Shown: positions 8,951-17,878, counted from the stretch's first letter. The stretch is 64,000 nucleotides of DNA from Croceicoccus estronivorus (GCF_001625325.1 NZ_JRQQ01000007.1:62001-126000), one strand, 5' to 3'. Numbers and translations are program-made. The notes: generated from the letters alone by a model not told the origin.

Positions 8951-9354
8951 CCAGAGTTCTTTCCTGGCTATTCTAAAATTGATGAGATATTTTTGAGGGC
9001 TTAAATCTTCATCTTCCGAGCGATGAATGCAAGTCCGATGCTTCCATTAAAGAAGAGCAATTTCGGGCGTTTCGGGCGATGTGCCTTACAGTATCAAATT
9101 TTGATACCAATTTACCGACTGTGTCTTTCGATAGCCCTCACGAAGATTGAAAAAGCGCCTTTGTTCGTTGGGATACGTCAGGCGGAAAGGGGGATGGTCG
9201 CGCTTGCGCCCTTTCGCAGCGGGCGTGCGGCTCGATTACTGGCGCGCTCGGTAACAATATATGAAACTGCGAGAGGTCGAGGTTGCTAGTGAGAGGAGCA
9301 ATAATTACGAAGTGGAAAAAGAAAATATGAAATGAAAAATGGGAGAAAGCGGAC
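8951..9354. promoter_or_regulatory. Divergent intergenic promoter region
   Basis: A 404-base region between the minus-strand VOC/RutA/RutE operon and the plus-strand TonB receptor, so it should hold both promoters. I saw no convincing long palindrome or coding frame. GGGAG nine bases before ATG 9355 is the receptor's ribosome site. Confidence 0.5.
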
Positions 9355-11712
9355 ATGAATGGGGGAAAATTCCATCGTATCGATTTAATCCGGTGCGTTC
9401 AATTTTGCGGCACTTCGCTTATGCTTGGTTTTGCTTCCCCAACGTTCGCTCAGGGTACGACTTCGTCGGGCACCAGTTCGACCGATGGCACAGGGTTGCA
9501 GGACATAATCGTAACGGCACAAAGGCGAGAGCAGCGGCTTCAGGATGTGCCTGTGGCTGTGACGGCCCTTAACGCTCAGACTCTCGAAGATGCCCATATT
9601 ACCAGCACGACGGGCCTTAGCGGAGTGGTGCCTAACTTGCAGGTTTTGACGCAACCAAGCAGCGCGGCTCTTCCGATATATGCGTTGCGGGGCGTAGTCG
9701 CCGGCGAAACGCAAAGCCAGGTCGACAATGGCATTGGTCTTTATCTGGACAACGTCTATCTCGGCCGTTCGGCGGCGTCGCTGTTTGACATTGCCGATAT
9801 TGAACGCGTCGAAGTGCTGCGGGGGCCGCAAGGGACTTTGTTCGGTCGCAATACTACCGGAGGTGCGATCAACTTCATTACACGCACGCCGCCAGGTGAG
9901 TTCGGTATCCGGCAAGACATAAGCTACGGCCGGTTCAATGAACTACGCGCACGCACGCGGGTGGATTTGCCTGAATTTGGAGGCTTCAGTGCATCATTGA
10001 CCTATATGCACAAGGAGTATGATGGTTGGGTGAAGAACCTCTCAGCCGGGGTGGTGCGGGACTACACGCAGGCGACCGAGGGGCGCTTCGGGCGATTGAA
10101 GGCCCCAAAAACTTTGGGGATGCAGAATACCGACGCGTTCTTCGCTGCCGTGCACTACGAGAATGGTCCGTTCACGGCAGACTACAAGTTCGATTATACT
10201 GACTTCGCGGGGACGCAGACGGCCATGCAGGTGTTCGGCTTTCGTGGAGCCGACGACATCCCTGGATCCAATCCGATTGGTGACTATGTTCAGTTTGTCT
10301 TTTCGCAGCAACCGGGCCTTGGCGGCACGAATGTGGTTAGTACGCGGCCGCTGCGAGCGATTCACGATGCAAACCGTGGCACTGACAAGCTGAAAGTTTA
10401 TGGCCACAGTCTTACTCTGCAGTACCAATTGAATGACACGTTGAATATTAAAAACATATTAGCATACCGCCGCTCAAAGGTTTACAATAACGGCAATTCG
10501 TTTGACGGTAATTTTCTCTACGATCCCTATGGTGAACCGGGTTCGCGGTTCAGCATCCTAGACGCGCTCTCGCACCGGTTTCAGCGCCAGATTTCCAATG
10601 AAACGCAGGTGACCTATTCTGGTGACGCGATCGATTTCGTTGGCGGGTTCTTCTATTTTCAGGAACGTGCGCGGGATTACAATCCAGTACCGTTTTTCAT
10701 GTCATTCCCGCCCGAAGGTCAGCCGATTGCATTCCGCCCCGGGGATATATTCTCGGATTACAAGGCGCGTAATACCGCTTATGCGGTCTATGGGCAGGGT
10801 ACTTTGCATGTCACTGACGAACTTGGCCTGACTGGGGGGCTTCGGCAGACCTGGGACAAGCGGCGCGAACTTAATTTTCGACCAGATCTCTTGAACGTCG
10901 ATTCCAAAGTGAGCTTCAGCAAGCTGACTTGGCAGGTGATTGCAGATTACAAGGTTATGCCTGAGGTGATGGTCTATGCCAAGGTTGGCACGGGCTATCT
11001 GGCGGGCGGCATTTACAATGCAGTGAAGTTCAATCCCGAGACGCTGACCTCTTATGAAGTCGGGTTCAAGGGAGATTTCTTTGATCGGACGCTTAGGCTC
11101 AACGCCGCAGTGTTCACGGCCGACTACAAGGACCTGCAACTCAGTTACTACCAGAATGGACGACTGGTCTATGAAAATGCCGGCAAGGCGAGGATCAAGG
11201 GGTTGGAGGCGGAAGCGACGTTGGCACCCGCACGAGGTCTCACTCTGAACGCAAGTCTTGGGCTTATCGATTTCAATTTCAAACGGTTCGTGACCATGCA
11301 AACCGGGGAGCCGATTGATCTTGCAGGAAAGGTCACCCGGCAGAACACGCCGAAAACGACTTTTTCGACATCTGTATCGTACGATACGGAGCCATCCTCT
11401 TCCGGGGCTTATTTCTCGTTCATGGTGCAGGGAGATTATCGTTCGCGACTGATCCCGGCGCTCAGCATCATCCTGCCCCTAGCTGACGAGGGTTTGCGTG
11501 AAGCGATTACATCACGTTCGCAATGGATGGTGCGGGCGCGTGCATCTTTAGTCGATGTTCCGCTCGGGGATGGTAAAGTGCGGTTCTCGATCTGGGGTGA
11601 AAATCTTCTGAACCAACGGCGCGTTGCACAGACGGCGGACATTTCCGGGGTGTTGACGGGTGCCTTCAACCGACCACGCACATACGGCGTGGAAACGTCG
11701 TTCACATTCTGA
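9355..11712 (+). CDS. TonB-dependent outer-membrane receptor
   Basis: A 785-residue receptor of the large sphingomonad type. A signal peptide ends near FASPTFAQ (about residue 33). The TonB box region reads DIIVTAQRREQRLQDVPVAV. The plug follows with the signatures VYLGRSAASLFDIADIERVE, VLRGPQGTLFGRNTTGGAIN and FITRTP (about 120-175). The 22-strand barrel ends with an aromatic terminal residue (TSFTF), the usual Bam signal. Start supported by GGGAG. It stands divergent from the RutA-like operon and upstream of the SDR, VOC and SRPBCC genes. It is likely the uptake port for the substrate processed by that group rather than an iron receptor, because no siderophore genes are nearby. Confidence 0.93.
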   Translation: MNGGKFHRIDLIRCVQFCGTSLMLGFASPTFAQGTTSSGTSSTDGTGLQDIIVTAQRREQRLQDVPVAVTALNAQTLEDAHITSTTGLSGVVPNLQVLTQPSSAALPIYALRGVVAGETQSQVDNGIGLYLDNVYLGRSAASLFDIADIERVEVLRGPQGTLFGRNTTGGAINFITRTPPGEFGIRQDISYGRFNELRARTRVDLPEFGGFSASLTYMHKEYDGWVKNLSAGVVRDYTQATEGRFGRLKAPKTLGMQNTDAFFAAVHYENGPFTADYKFDYTDFAGTQTAMQVFGFRGADDIPGSNPIGDYVQFVFSQQPGLGGTNVVSTRPLRAIHDANRGTDKLKVYGHSLTLQYQLNDTLNIKNILAYRRSKVYNNGNSFDGNFLYDPYGEPGSRFSILDALSHRFQRQISNETQVTYSGDAIDFVGGFFYFQERARDYNPVPFFMSFPPEGQPIAFRPGDIFSDYKARNTAYAVYGQGTLHVTDELGLTGGLRQTWDKRRELNFRPDLLNVDSKVSFSKLTWQVIADYKVMPEVMVYAKVGTGYLAGGIYNAVKFNPETLTSYEVGFKGDFFDRTLRLNAAVFTADYKDLQLSYYQNGRLVYENAGKARIKGLEAEATLAPARGLTLNASLGLIDFNFKRFVTMQTGEPIDLAGKVTRQNTPKTTFSTSVSYDTEPSSSGAYFSFMVQGDYRSRLIPALSIILPLADEGLREAITSRSQWMVRARASLVDVPLGDGKVRFSIWGENLLNQRRVAQTADISGVLTGAFNRPRTYGVETSFTF

Positions 11713-12019
11713 TCTCATGTTATTCGATGCAGGGGTGCTGGGGCATGCCTGATGCAGCGCAGTTGTACGCAAATGCTTCCGACATCGGGGGTATCCATAC
11801 GGCTCGAAGTATCTTGGGGCACAGTCTGGCCATTGTCGAATGGCGGACAAGAAGGGATTCCAATTGTCCATGCCGCTGTCGCCTTGGCGTGCCCGTTTAT
11901 CGGTCCGGCCCAGTTGAATCGGAGTGATGCGAGAGAACTGCGACCGCATCGCTTTTGATGTTTCGCTCTGAACAATACGTGCGGGCAACAGGAGGGCTGG
12001 CGCTCATGAGGAGGGTGGG
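11713..12019. other. Intergenic gap, no gene seen
   Basis: About 300 bases between receptor and SDR with only short shadow frames. The SDR ribosome site (GAGGAGGGTGGG) is at its end. No terminator hairpin with a T-run was found. Confidence 0.5.
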
Positions 12020-12802
12020 ATGTTGCTGTCAGGCAAAGTGCTGATCATTGCCGGAGCGGGTCCCGGTCTTGGCCGACGTCTAGCAATGCTGGGGGCCAAA
12101 GAAGGCGCGCGGATTGTGGTGGCGACCCAATTTCGAGAAGGTCCCGAGCAGACTGCCGCTGAAGTACGGGCGTCTGGTGGGCAAGCCATCGCCCGTGTCG
12201 CTGATATCGGCAGCGCATCGGATTGCAGGGGGCTGGCCGAAGCAACACTGGAGGAATTTGGCCGGATTGATGGCCTGATCAACTGTGCCTTCTCAACCGA
12301 GGCAACCGGTCCTTTTGGAGAGACCGCGCTTGAACAGTGGATGGCCAATTTCAACATAACCTGCCTTGGCGCTCTGCGCATGGCTGAGGCAGTTGTTGCA
12401 TCGATGAAAGCGCGGGGCGGGGGCGCGATCGTCAACGTTTCGTCGATGGCGGCGGTCCAGCATGTCCCGGAGCAGTCGGCCTATGCGATAGCCAAGGCTG
12501 CGATCGAAGGTGCAACCCGGCAATTGGCGGCAGAGCTCGGCCCGCACAATATTCGGGTGAACTGTGCACGTCCCGGATGGATGTGGGGTGCCACTACGCA
12601 AGCCTACCTGCAAATGCAGGCGGAGGCACGCCATTGCACTGTGGAGGACATGTTGACGCCTATCCGTGCGCGCATACCGCTTGGGAGAATTCCTACGGAC
12701 GAAGAATGTGCGAAGGCGGTTCTGTTTCTTGCGTCCGATTATGCCAGTGCGCTGACTGGGGTGACGTTGGATGTGAATGGTGGTGAACGAATGTCGGCAT
12801 AG
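12020..12802 (+). CDS. Short-chain dehydrogenase/reductase
   Basis: A 260-residue classical SDR oxidoreductase acting on an alcohol or ketone with NAD(P). The cofactor loop is IIAGAGPGLGRRLA at about 8-21. The structural motif is a weak NCAFS instead of NNAG. The active site has Ser in VNVSSMAAV and YAIAK at about 154-158, and the C-terminus has the usual GVTLDVNGGERM. A very strong ribosome site precedes ATG 12020. It lies downstream of the receptor by 307 bases and upstream of the VOC/SRPBCC pair by about 485 bases, so co-transcription is uncertain. Substrate unknown. Confidence 0.9.
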   Translation: MLLSGKVLIIAGAGPGLGRRLAMLGAKEGARIVVATQFREGPEQTAAEVRASGGQAIARVADIGSASDCRGLAEATLEEFGRIDGLINCAFSTEATGPFGETALEQWMANFNITCLGALRMAEAVVASMKARGGGAIVNVSSMAAVQHVPEQSAYAIAKAAIEGATRQLAAELGPHNIRVNCARPGWMWGATTQAYLQMQAEARHCTVEDMLTPIRARIPLGRIPTDEECAKAVLFLASDYASALTGVTLDVNGGERMSA

Positions 12803-13287
12803 AAATATGATAGAGTAATGAATATAAAAGGGTAATATATAGAAAATATATGGAGATGAATTGTGTTGTTTATTTTTATCAGATGAAAGATGTTTCTGAC
12901 GCAGCACAAAATAGAGAGAAAAATCTCTAACCAGATCGAGTTTTGTTGACGGCTCTGAATACGGGCATGGTGGACAGTGCACGTATTACCATGACGCTAT
13001 CGCTGATAGCCTTCGTATCTCATCTCATACTCCGATGACGACCGGAGGCCTTCCGTACCGATTGCAAGGATCTATGGTTCACAAATTTTAATGGGGTCGA
13101 TGCGGATGCTCGGCATTGCGGTTCGCAGAATCTCTCCGCTGGACACGTTGTGCAAGATCAAGCGGTCGAGCATGTCCTGTGAGTTTATGCACGTGTCACG
13201 CAAACGCGACACCGGTGCGCGGAGCGGAACACGTGCTGCATATGGAACACTTTGCGCGTTACCCAACGAAACCGAGGGAGCAGATCG
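12803..13287. other. AT-rich intergenic stretch
   Basis: About 485 bases without a supported gene. The first 120 bases (about 12803-12920) are conspicuously AT-rich compared with flanking genes. Short frames between 13072 and 13310 are not credible proteins; the downstream VOC gene starts at 13288 after GGGAG. Confidence 0.55.
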
Positions 13288-14169
13288 ATGTCTATCTCGC
13301 TAGCATATAGAGGGTTGTATGTGTCAGATCTGGCTGCGTCGGTGCATTTTTATGAAGCACTGGGCTTTGCTGTGGCGAGTGGGAACCACGGGCATGTGGA
13401 GCCGCAAAGCGGTGTAAGAACGCTGCGGAACGAGCAGGGTATTGGGCTTCGTCTTATGCGTTTCCCGAATCCCGATGGCTGCACTAATCGCAAGCGTCGT
13501 CCGATGACCGCGCTGGGGCTCACGCACCTGAACTTTTATGTCGAGGATTATGATGAAACCCTCGCTGCGGTGAGCAAGCGCGGAGGTGATATAGCCGCTG
13601 AAACGCGCATTGCCTACATGCAGGATGATAGTAGCATGGACATGATCTATTGCACCGATCCTGATGGCATTCGTGTAGAAGTGTGGACGACTAAGCCTTA
13701 TGGTCCCGGCGGATTTTCTTCCGCGGTTCCCGGTGTGCGCCGGAAATTTTCGCATTCGGGAATCTGTGTGCGCGATCTGGATCAGTCGATTGCGTTCTAT
13801 CAGTCACTCGGTTTCGCCCTCGACGAAGTCTTCGACTATCGGGATCCCCCAGGCCAACTCGATCTGATGTTCGAAGAGGAAAGCAGCAGCGCGATCGCAC
13901 AGATGATGCGCAATGGTGATGATGTCATCGAACTGCTCCAGTTCTTCAATCCGGCACCGCGTTACGTGGAAGAGTACGCAGTGCCGGTTAGAGCCGGATT
14001 TTACGATCTTGGCTTCTATGTACCTTCGATTCTGGAAGCCAGAAGTAAGCTGTATGGCGCCTCGCAAGGTTGGGCGGAAGATCAGCCAGTCCACAACGGT
14101 TCTTTGCGGCTGCTGGATCCCAACGGGGTGAGGATCGAACTTATCGAACAGAAAGAGGGTGTTCTCTAA
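13288..14169 (+). CDS. Two-domain VOC protein, possible extradiol-type dioxygenase
   Basis: About 293 residues with two VOC modules (about 5-135 and 150-285). ATG 13288 is chosen over the longer frame because GGGAG sits eight bases upstream and the protein then starts with the usual first strand (MSISLAYRGLYVSDL). Metal-ligand candidates are present in both modules: His in GLTHLNFYVED with Glu in GIRVEVWT, and His in KFSHSGICVRDLDQ with Glu in GVRIELIEQ. It could be a ring-cleaving dioxygenase, a glyoxalase-like lyase or an epimerase. The SRPBCC gene starts at the very next base, so the two are translationally linked. Confidence 0.85.
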   Translation: MSISLAYRGLYVSDLAASVHFYEALGFAVASGNHGHVEPQSGVRTLRNEQGIGLRLMRFPNPDGCTNRKRRPMTALGLTHLNFYVEDYDETLAAVSKRGGDIAAETRIAYMQDDSSMDMIYCTDPDGIRVEVWTTKPYGPGGFSSAVPGVRRKFSHSGICVRDLDQSIAFYQSLGFALDEVFDYRDPPGQLDLMFEEESSSAIAQMMRNGDDVIELLQFFNPAPRYVEEYAVPVRAGFYDLGFYVPSILEARSKLYGASQGWAEDQPVHNGSLRLLDPNGVRIELIEQKEGVL

Positions 14170-14643
14170 ATGGAACGGACCAGAATAGTCAGCTCGGAAC
14201 CCGTGACGATTGCCGCTTCACGAGAGGCGGTATGGGCTATTTTGACCGATCTGCCCAACTATCACCTCTGGAATCCGTTGAGTGCACGAATTGAATCGTC
14301 GCTCGATCTGGGGAGTCGGGTCAAACTGTGGGTCAATAACGCTGGGATAACCGGCAAGGTGGAGGTTTTTGAACACCGGTTGGTCGAAAAACTGCCGCCT
14401 GAACATCTGGCATGGGCCTATGAAAAGGGCGATGTCCGGACGCGACGAGATCAGTATCTCGCTCCGGCGGATGGGGGGTGTATCTACACAACCACCGATA
14501 CCTTTTATGGACCACAGGCAGATCCTATGATGGATCAAATGGGTGAGGCCATCTCTCAATCGTTCAATGCTCTTGCTGCAGCGTTGAAAGTATTTGCTGA
14601 AAGTGGCGATGGCCCTGCCACAGGGATCGCCCCGATTGTTTGA
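14170..14643 (+). CDS. SRPBCC-family (START/polyketide-cyclase-like) protein
   Basis: A 157-residue helix-grip protein with a large hydrophobic pocket. Typical features are the opening strand VTIAASREAVWAILTDLPNYHLWNP and a C-terminal long helix (QSFNALAAALKVFAE). These proteins bind or cyclise hydrophobic ligands such as polyketides, sterols or aromatic intermediates. It begins immediately after the stop codon of the VOC gene and presumably acts on the same ligand. No catalytic residue can be assigned with confidence. Confidence 0.85.
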   Translation: MERTRIVSSEPVTIAASREAVWAILTDLPNYHLWNPLSARIESSLDLGSRVKLWVNNAGITGKVEVFEHRLVEKLPPEHLAWAYEKGDVRTRRDQYLAPADGGCIYTTTDTFYGPQADPMMDQMGEAISQSFNALAAALKVFAESGDGPATGIAPIV

Positions 14644-14659
14644 GTGAGGGGGTGTAGGG

Positions 14660-14675
14660 CGAGGCCTGAGCCTCG
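14660..14675 (+). terminator. Short GC hairpin after SRPBCC gene
   Basis: Perfect six-base stem CGAGGC/GCCTCG with a CTGA loop, 17 bases after the stop codon of the SRPBCC gene. There is no T-run, so a true intrinsic terminator is uncertain. Confidence 0.3.
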
Positions 14676-14707
14676 ACCGCACAGGCTAGCGAGTGCGCTT
14701 TGCTATC

Positions 14708-14953
14708 GATGGACTATGTGGAGGGGACAGGCGCCTAACTGGCTTCCGGGGTGAAGAGCAAACGTTCGATCACTACGAGAAATTGACCGGAAGGGGTTTT
14801 GACCACAGACTGTATTTCTGCCGCATGGCCGTGACTTACATGGCGCTCGCAAACACAGGAGTTTACCAGAGGCTGGCGAGGGCAGGCAAAATGCCACAAT
14901 CGCAGATCGCGCAGAATCCTCCTTTGGTCCATTTGCGGGATATGTTCGCATAA
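14708..14953 (+). pseudogene. Decayed copy of the APH-fold kinase gene at 41232
   Basis: Bases 14708-14743 match 41606-41641 (coding MDYVEG...). Then the sequence jumps to a match with 42100-42314 coding the kinase C-terminus (GEEQTFDHYEKLTGRGFDHR ... PLVHLRDMFA, stop at the same place). The join lies in a shared CTGGC and removes 461 bases, which shifts the frame, so no functional kinase is possible. The remaining text is about nine-tenths identical, meaning the duplication is fairly recent. The first two-thirds of the gene are absent. Confidence 0.9.
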
Positions 14954-15067
14954 GTGGCGGTCGTGCCGCCGAAGGACTGCCTCAGTGGCAATCTGGAAAT
15001 GCAAAATGGGGGCGGTATGCAATGCCCGGAGATTGCCGAAGGGCAGTCATATCAAATTACGCATCCC
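14708..15067 (+). repeat. Long direct repeat, copy 1 (partner 41606-42361)
   Basis: The homology with 41606-42361 covers the kinase C-terminus and continues past its stop codon through GTGGCGGTCGTGCCGCCGAA and again through CAGTCATATCAAATTACGC. This copy has an extra 67 bases (14976-15042), bounded by two GCCGAAGG words (14968-14975 and 15035-15042). The partner has a single GCCGAAGG there, as expected from slippage deletion in that copy. Both copies are on the plus strand, 27 kb apart. Confidence 0.88.
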
Positions 15068-15089
15068 CAAGTGCAGGTTTGCAGGGGGA

Positions 15090-15348
15090 TGGCTGGGTCA
15101 GGACATGACTTCTGCCACGAGACATTCGATTGTGGTGGAACCGTTTCGGCTCGCTGACCGCAGGCGAAATTCCCTGTAAGCGGTCCCCCAATGGGCGTGG
15201 CACTAGGCACTGGTGGCATCTGGATGAGATGAACGGCGAGATAGGCCAATTGTGGCGCGCCGTCGATCACAAGGGTGAGGTCCTCGAGAGCTACGTCATG
15301 ATGAAACGATACAAATGTGTGGCTTTCCCGTTCATGAAAAGGGGCTGA
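15090..15348 (+). pseudogene. IS6-family transposase remnant, frameshifted
   Basis: Pieces of an IS6/IS26-like DDE transposase are visible in two frames: DFCHETFDC up to about 15135, then WWNRFGSLTAGEIPCKR, RHWWHLDEM and LWRAVDHKGEVLESYV to about 15320. The order matches the family (ET..WW.RFG...WHLDE......LWRAVD.EGEVLES). A frameshift lies between ETFDC and WWNRF. The DDE region after the second catalytic part is degraded (KRYKCVAFPFMKRG) and the gene stops early. Non-functional. It directly follows repeat copy 1, suggesting that this element or a relative moved the kinase fragment. Confidence 0.85.
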
Positions 15349-15473
15349 AGCGTCATGGAAAGCCACCTCGTTGGTAGACAGACGTACGCTCGCCGCTCAG
15401 TCTCACTGATCGAGCCCCGTTGCCTGATGAGTGCGTTGAGAATGCAGTCGATGCCTCGAATGGAGACAGGCCG

Positions 15474-16328
15474 TCATCGTGGCATCGAAATCGACTTTTC
15501 AAAGTATGCTCGGACGAGCGCCAAGAACATGCGAAGCATCGGTGAAGGAGGCACATCCTCGTGCATGCAAAGCCAGAGCTTGCAGTGGAACTTCGGCCCA
15601 GCATCAACTGGTACCAAGTCTGCCACCCCACGGGCATTTTCCTGTAGATAGCCGATCCCGGTCCCCCGACGCACTGCTTCAAGAAGGTCATCCGCCCAGT
15701 TGACCCGGAGAGCTAAGCGGGAAGCATCGACGTGGCTAAGCATCCACTGCGCAGGTAGGCAGTGATCGAGATCGCGACCGTAACCAATCCAACAGTCACC
15801 GTCATCAGGGGCGGTGACATATTCAGCGCTTCGATACGGTGTGAAAATCAACGAGCCAATCGCTCGCCCATGCAAATGCGCGGGGAGCTCGTCGGAGACA
15901 CATAGGCCCACAAGCGAACGGCGCTGCCGAAGATCCTCGTCCGGACGAGACGAGCGGACGAACTCTAGCTTTATCAGAGGTATTTGTTGGGAAATCGCGT
16001 TGCTGATGTCGACAATGTCAACGTCAATTTCTGCCGGAATGCTCAATCGGACATGACTGTTATTGCTCGTTTCGATAGCAAGCGCTTGCATCAGTTCTGC
16101 GACACGCGTCTCAACATCGCGCGCGCAAGCCAGGACAAGGCGACCTGCATCCGTGCTGCCTGGCCCCCAAGCGGTCCGCTCGTGCAGTGTCAAGTTGAGG
16201 CTGCGTTCAAGTGACTCTACACGGCGAGTGACGGTCATGCGGCTCACGCCGAGGATATCCGCCGCCGCCGTGATAGTCCCGGCTTGAGCTGCTACAAGAT
16301 AATAGCGCAGGTCGTCCCAGTCGAACAT
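15474..16328 (-). CDS. LysR-family transcriptional regulator
   Basis: A 284-residue regulator. The N-terminal winged helix-turn-helix is at about 1-60 (LRYYLVAAQAGTITAAADIL, then GVSRMTVTRRVESLE). The effector-binding domain is at about 85-280 with the usual two lobes; its sequence (PAEIDVDIVDISNAI) is divergent from well-known subfamilies. ATG 16328 starts 31 bases after the RidA-like gene's stop, on the same strand, so the two are probably co-transcribed. The natural target would be the RidA/MOSC divergent promoter around 16722-16999. It is somewhat short for a LysR protein (usually about 300). Confidence 0.9.
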   Translation of the reverse strand: MFDWDDLRYYLVAAQAGTITAAADILGVSRMTVTRRVESLERSLNLTLHERTAWGPGSTDAGRLVLACARDVETRVAELMQALAIETSNNSHVRLSIPAEIDVDIVDISNAISQQIPLIKLEFVRSSRPDEDLRQRRSLVGLCVSDELPAHLHGRAIGSLIFTPYRSAEYVTAPDDGDCWIGYGRDLDHCLPAQWMLSHVDASRLALRVNWADDLLEAVRRGTGIGYLQENARGVADLVPVDAGPKFHCKLWLCMHEDVPPSPMLRMFLALVRAYFEKSISMPR

Positions 16329-16358
16329 GTTCGCTTACGCTTCGGCGGTTCGCACTGT

Positions 16359-16721
16359 TCAGTCAACCGCTTTGGCGACAGCCTTGATTTCCACGATCGA
16401 GTCCGGATAGCCGAGTGCAGCAACGCCGATGGCTGTCCATGCTGACTTCTCCCCATCCAGAAAAGCGGAGCGTGCTGACGCAAATTCTTCCATGTGTGAA
16501 GGGAAACCGACGTGGAAGGTTGTCAACTCTACTATATTTTCGGCCGTACATCCGAATTGTGCCAAAACCGCACCAACGCTCTCGAAAGCCAGGCGGAACT
16601 GCCGCTCGGGATCCAGGGGTACGGTTCCATCCTTTTCCAAGCCAATCTGGCCAGAACAGAACACGAGGTTGTCCACCCGGACAGCAGACGCGAACGCGGG
16701 ATAAGGGGCAGTTTCTGACAT
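16359..16721 (-). CDS. RidA/YjgF/UK114-family protein
   Basis: A 120-residue trimeric-fold protein. ATG 16721 is preferred to the upstream start because GCAGGAGAAC precedes it. Family blocks include AVRVDNLVFCSGQIGL and PERQFRLAFESVGAVLAQFG, and IVEIKAVAKA near the C-terminus. The archetypal RidA enamine/imine deaminase uses an Arg in a PAR[ST]-like motif; here that stretch reads SAWTAIGVAAL, so the catalytic Arg appears to be Trp. A non-canonical subfamily, perhaps ligand binding or another hydrolysis, is therefore more likely. First gene of a minus-strand pair with LysR. Confidence 0.88.
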   Translation of the reverse strand: MSETAPYPAFASAVRVDNLVFCSGQIGLEKDGTVPLDPERQFRLAFESVGAVLAQFGCTAENIVELTTFHVGFPSHMEEFASARSAFLDGEKSAWTAIGVAALGYPDSIVEIKAVAKAVD

Positions 16722-16850
16722 CGTTTTGTTCTCCTGCAACCGCCGTCATGAACGCCAATTCAGTATTACAAGTCCACGACCGGCGGGAAAGCGGCTTCAA
16801 TTGAGATCGCAGAGCTATGGGAGATTATCATGAATATAAAGAAATAATCA

Positions 16851-16866
16851 TGAACACCGATGTTCA
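16851..16866. promoter_or_regulatory. Inverted repeat in RidA-MOSC divergent promoter
   Basis: Perfect TGAACA-CCGA-TGTTCA repeat in an AT-rich 278-base region between the minus-strand RidA-like gene and the plus-strand MOSC gene. Two TNATCATGAA-like words lie just upstream (about 16826 and 16846). It is a plausible operator, perhaps for the LysR product, but LysR sites usually carry a T-N11-A core, so the assignment is weak. Confidence 0.4.
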
Positions 16867-16999
16867 CAAACAATCATTGACCAATTAATGCTGAATATGC
16901 ATGTTATAAAATAGGTTTTATTATTTAACAATGTGTATAAAATATAATTATTATAAAGAAATTTAAGTAATTATATAGTATTGAGGAAAAGGTGGTTCT

Positions 17000-17878
17000 G
17001 TGACTGATCAACTCACCGTCGAGCAGATTTGGCGCTATCCGGTAAAATCGATGGGTGGTGAGCAACTGGCTCAGGCCAATGTGGGTGTTCGTGGAATCCA
17101 GTTCGATCGGGGATGGGCCGTGCGGGATGAGAAAGCGGGGGCCATTCGCAGCGCGCGCTACATCCCACGCCTTCTCCTGTGTTCCGCCCGGTATCTGCCG
17201 GGTACGGACGCCGGGCTTGTGCCGCATGTGGAGATCACGCTGCCAGATGGCAGCCGCGTTAACTCGGACGACACCCGCGTCAACCAGCGCCTGTCCGACG
17301 CGATTGGCAAGCATCTGACGCTGTGGCCGCGAATGCCTGACGATGAGGTGGAACACCTGCGTCAAGGACAGGAGGCTCTCGTCACCGGTAGCATGGACAG
17401 TGAGATCCGGATGCTCTTCGGCCTGCAAGAAGGGGAGCCCCTGCCGGACATGAGCCGCCTGCCTCCGCATCTGATGCGCGAACTGAGCGAGCTGGGCGCG
17501 CCCAGGGGGACCTACTTCGACGCATTTCCGATCGACATCCTCACCACATCGTCAATCCGCTTCCTCGAGCGGCAGATGGGCGGCATGCATCTCGATGTCC
17601 GGCGCTTCCGCCCCAACTTTTTGATCGACGATGGCGGTGCTTCCGACCATGTGCGCGAGCGTGAATGGGTCGGCAGGACTTTGCTCTTGGGCAAGGTGGC
17701 ATTCAACGTTGTCATGGAATGTCCGCGATGTACTATCATTGCGGCCGAGCAGCCGGGTGGCATAGCCAAAAACACTGCGATTACCCGGACGATCGTGCGC
17801 GAAATGCGCCAGTTGATGAGTGTTTATTGTGATGTGGCCGTGCCAGGCACAGTTACGGTCGGCGATCCTGTCGTTTGA
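17000..17878 (+). CDS. MOSC-domain protein (molybdenum-cofactor-related, mARC/YcbX-like)
   Basis: A 292-residue protein. The N-terminal beta-barrel MOSC_N domain starts IWRYPVKSMGGEQLAQA (about 9-25), and the C-terminal MOSC domain (about 150-290) contains LDVRRFRPNFLID and the Cys block MECPRCTII. In mARC-type proteins the equivalent Cys coordinates the molybdenum of Moco, giving reductases for N-hydroxylated compounds. GTG 17000 follows GAGGAAAAGG. There is no ferredoxin domain or electron-transfer partner gene alongside. It diverges from the RidA/LysR pair, so the three may respond to one nitrogenous substrate (inference). Confidence 0.87.
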   Translation: MTDQLTVEQIWRYPVKSMGGEQLAQANVGVRGIQFDRGWAVRDEKAGAIRSARYIPRLLLCSARYLPGTDAGLVPHVEITLPDGSRVNSDDTRVNQRLSDAIGKHLTLWPRMPDDEVEHLRQGQEALVTGSMDSEIRMLFGLQEGEPLPDMSRLPPHLMRELSELGAPRGTYFDAFPIDILTTSSIRFLERQMGGMHLDVRRFRPNFLIDDGGASDHVREREWVGRTLLLGKVAFNVVMECPRCTIIAAEQPGGIAKNTAITRTIVREMRQLMSVYCDVAVPGTVTVGDPVV

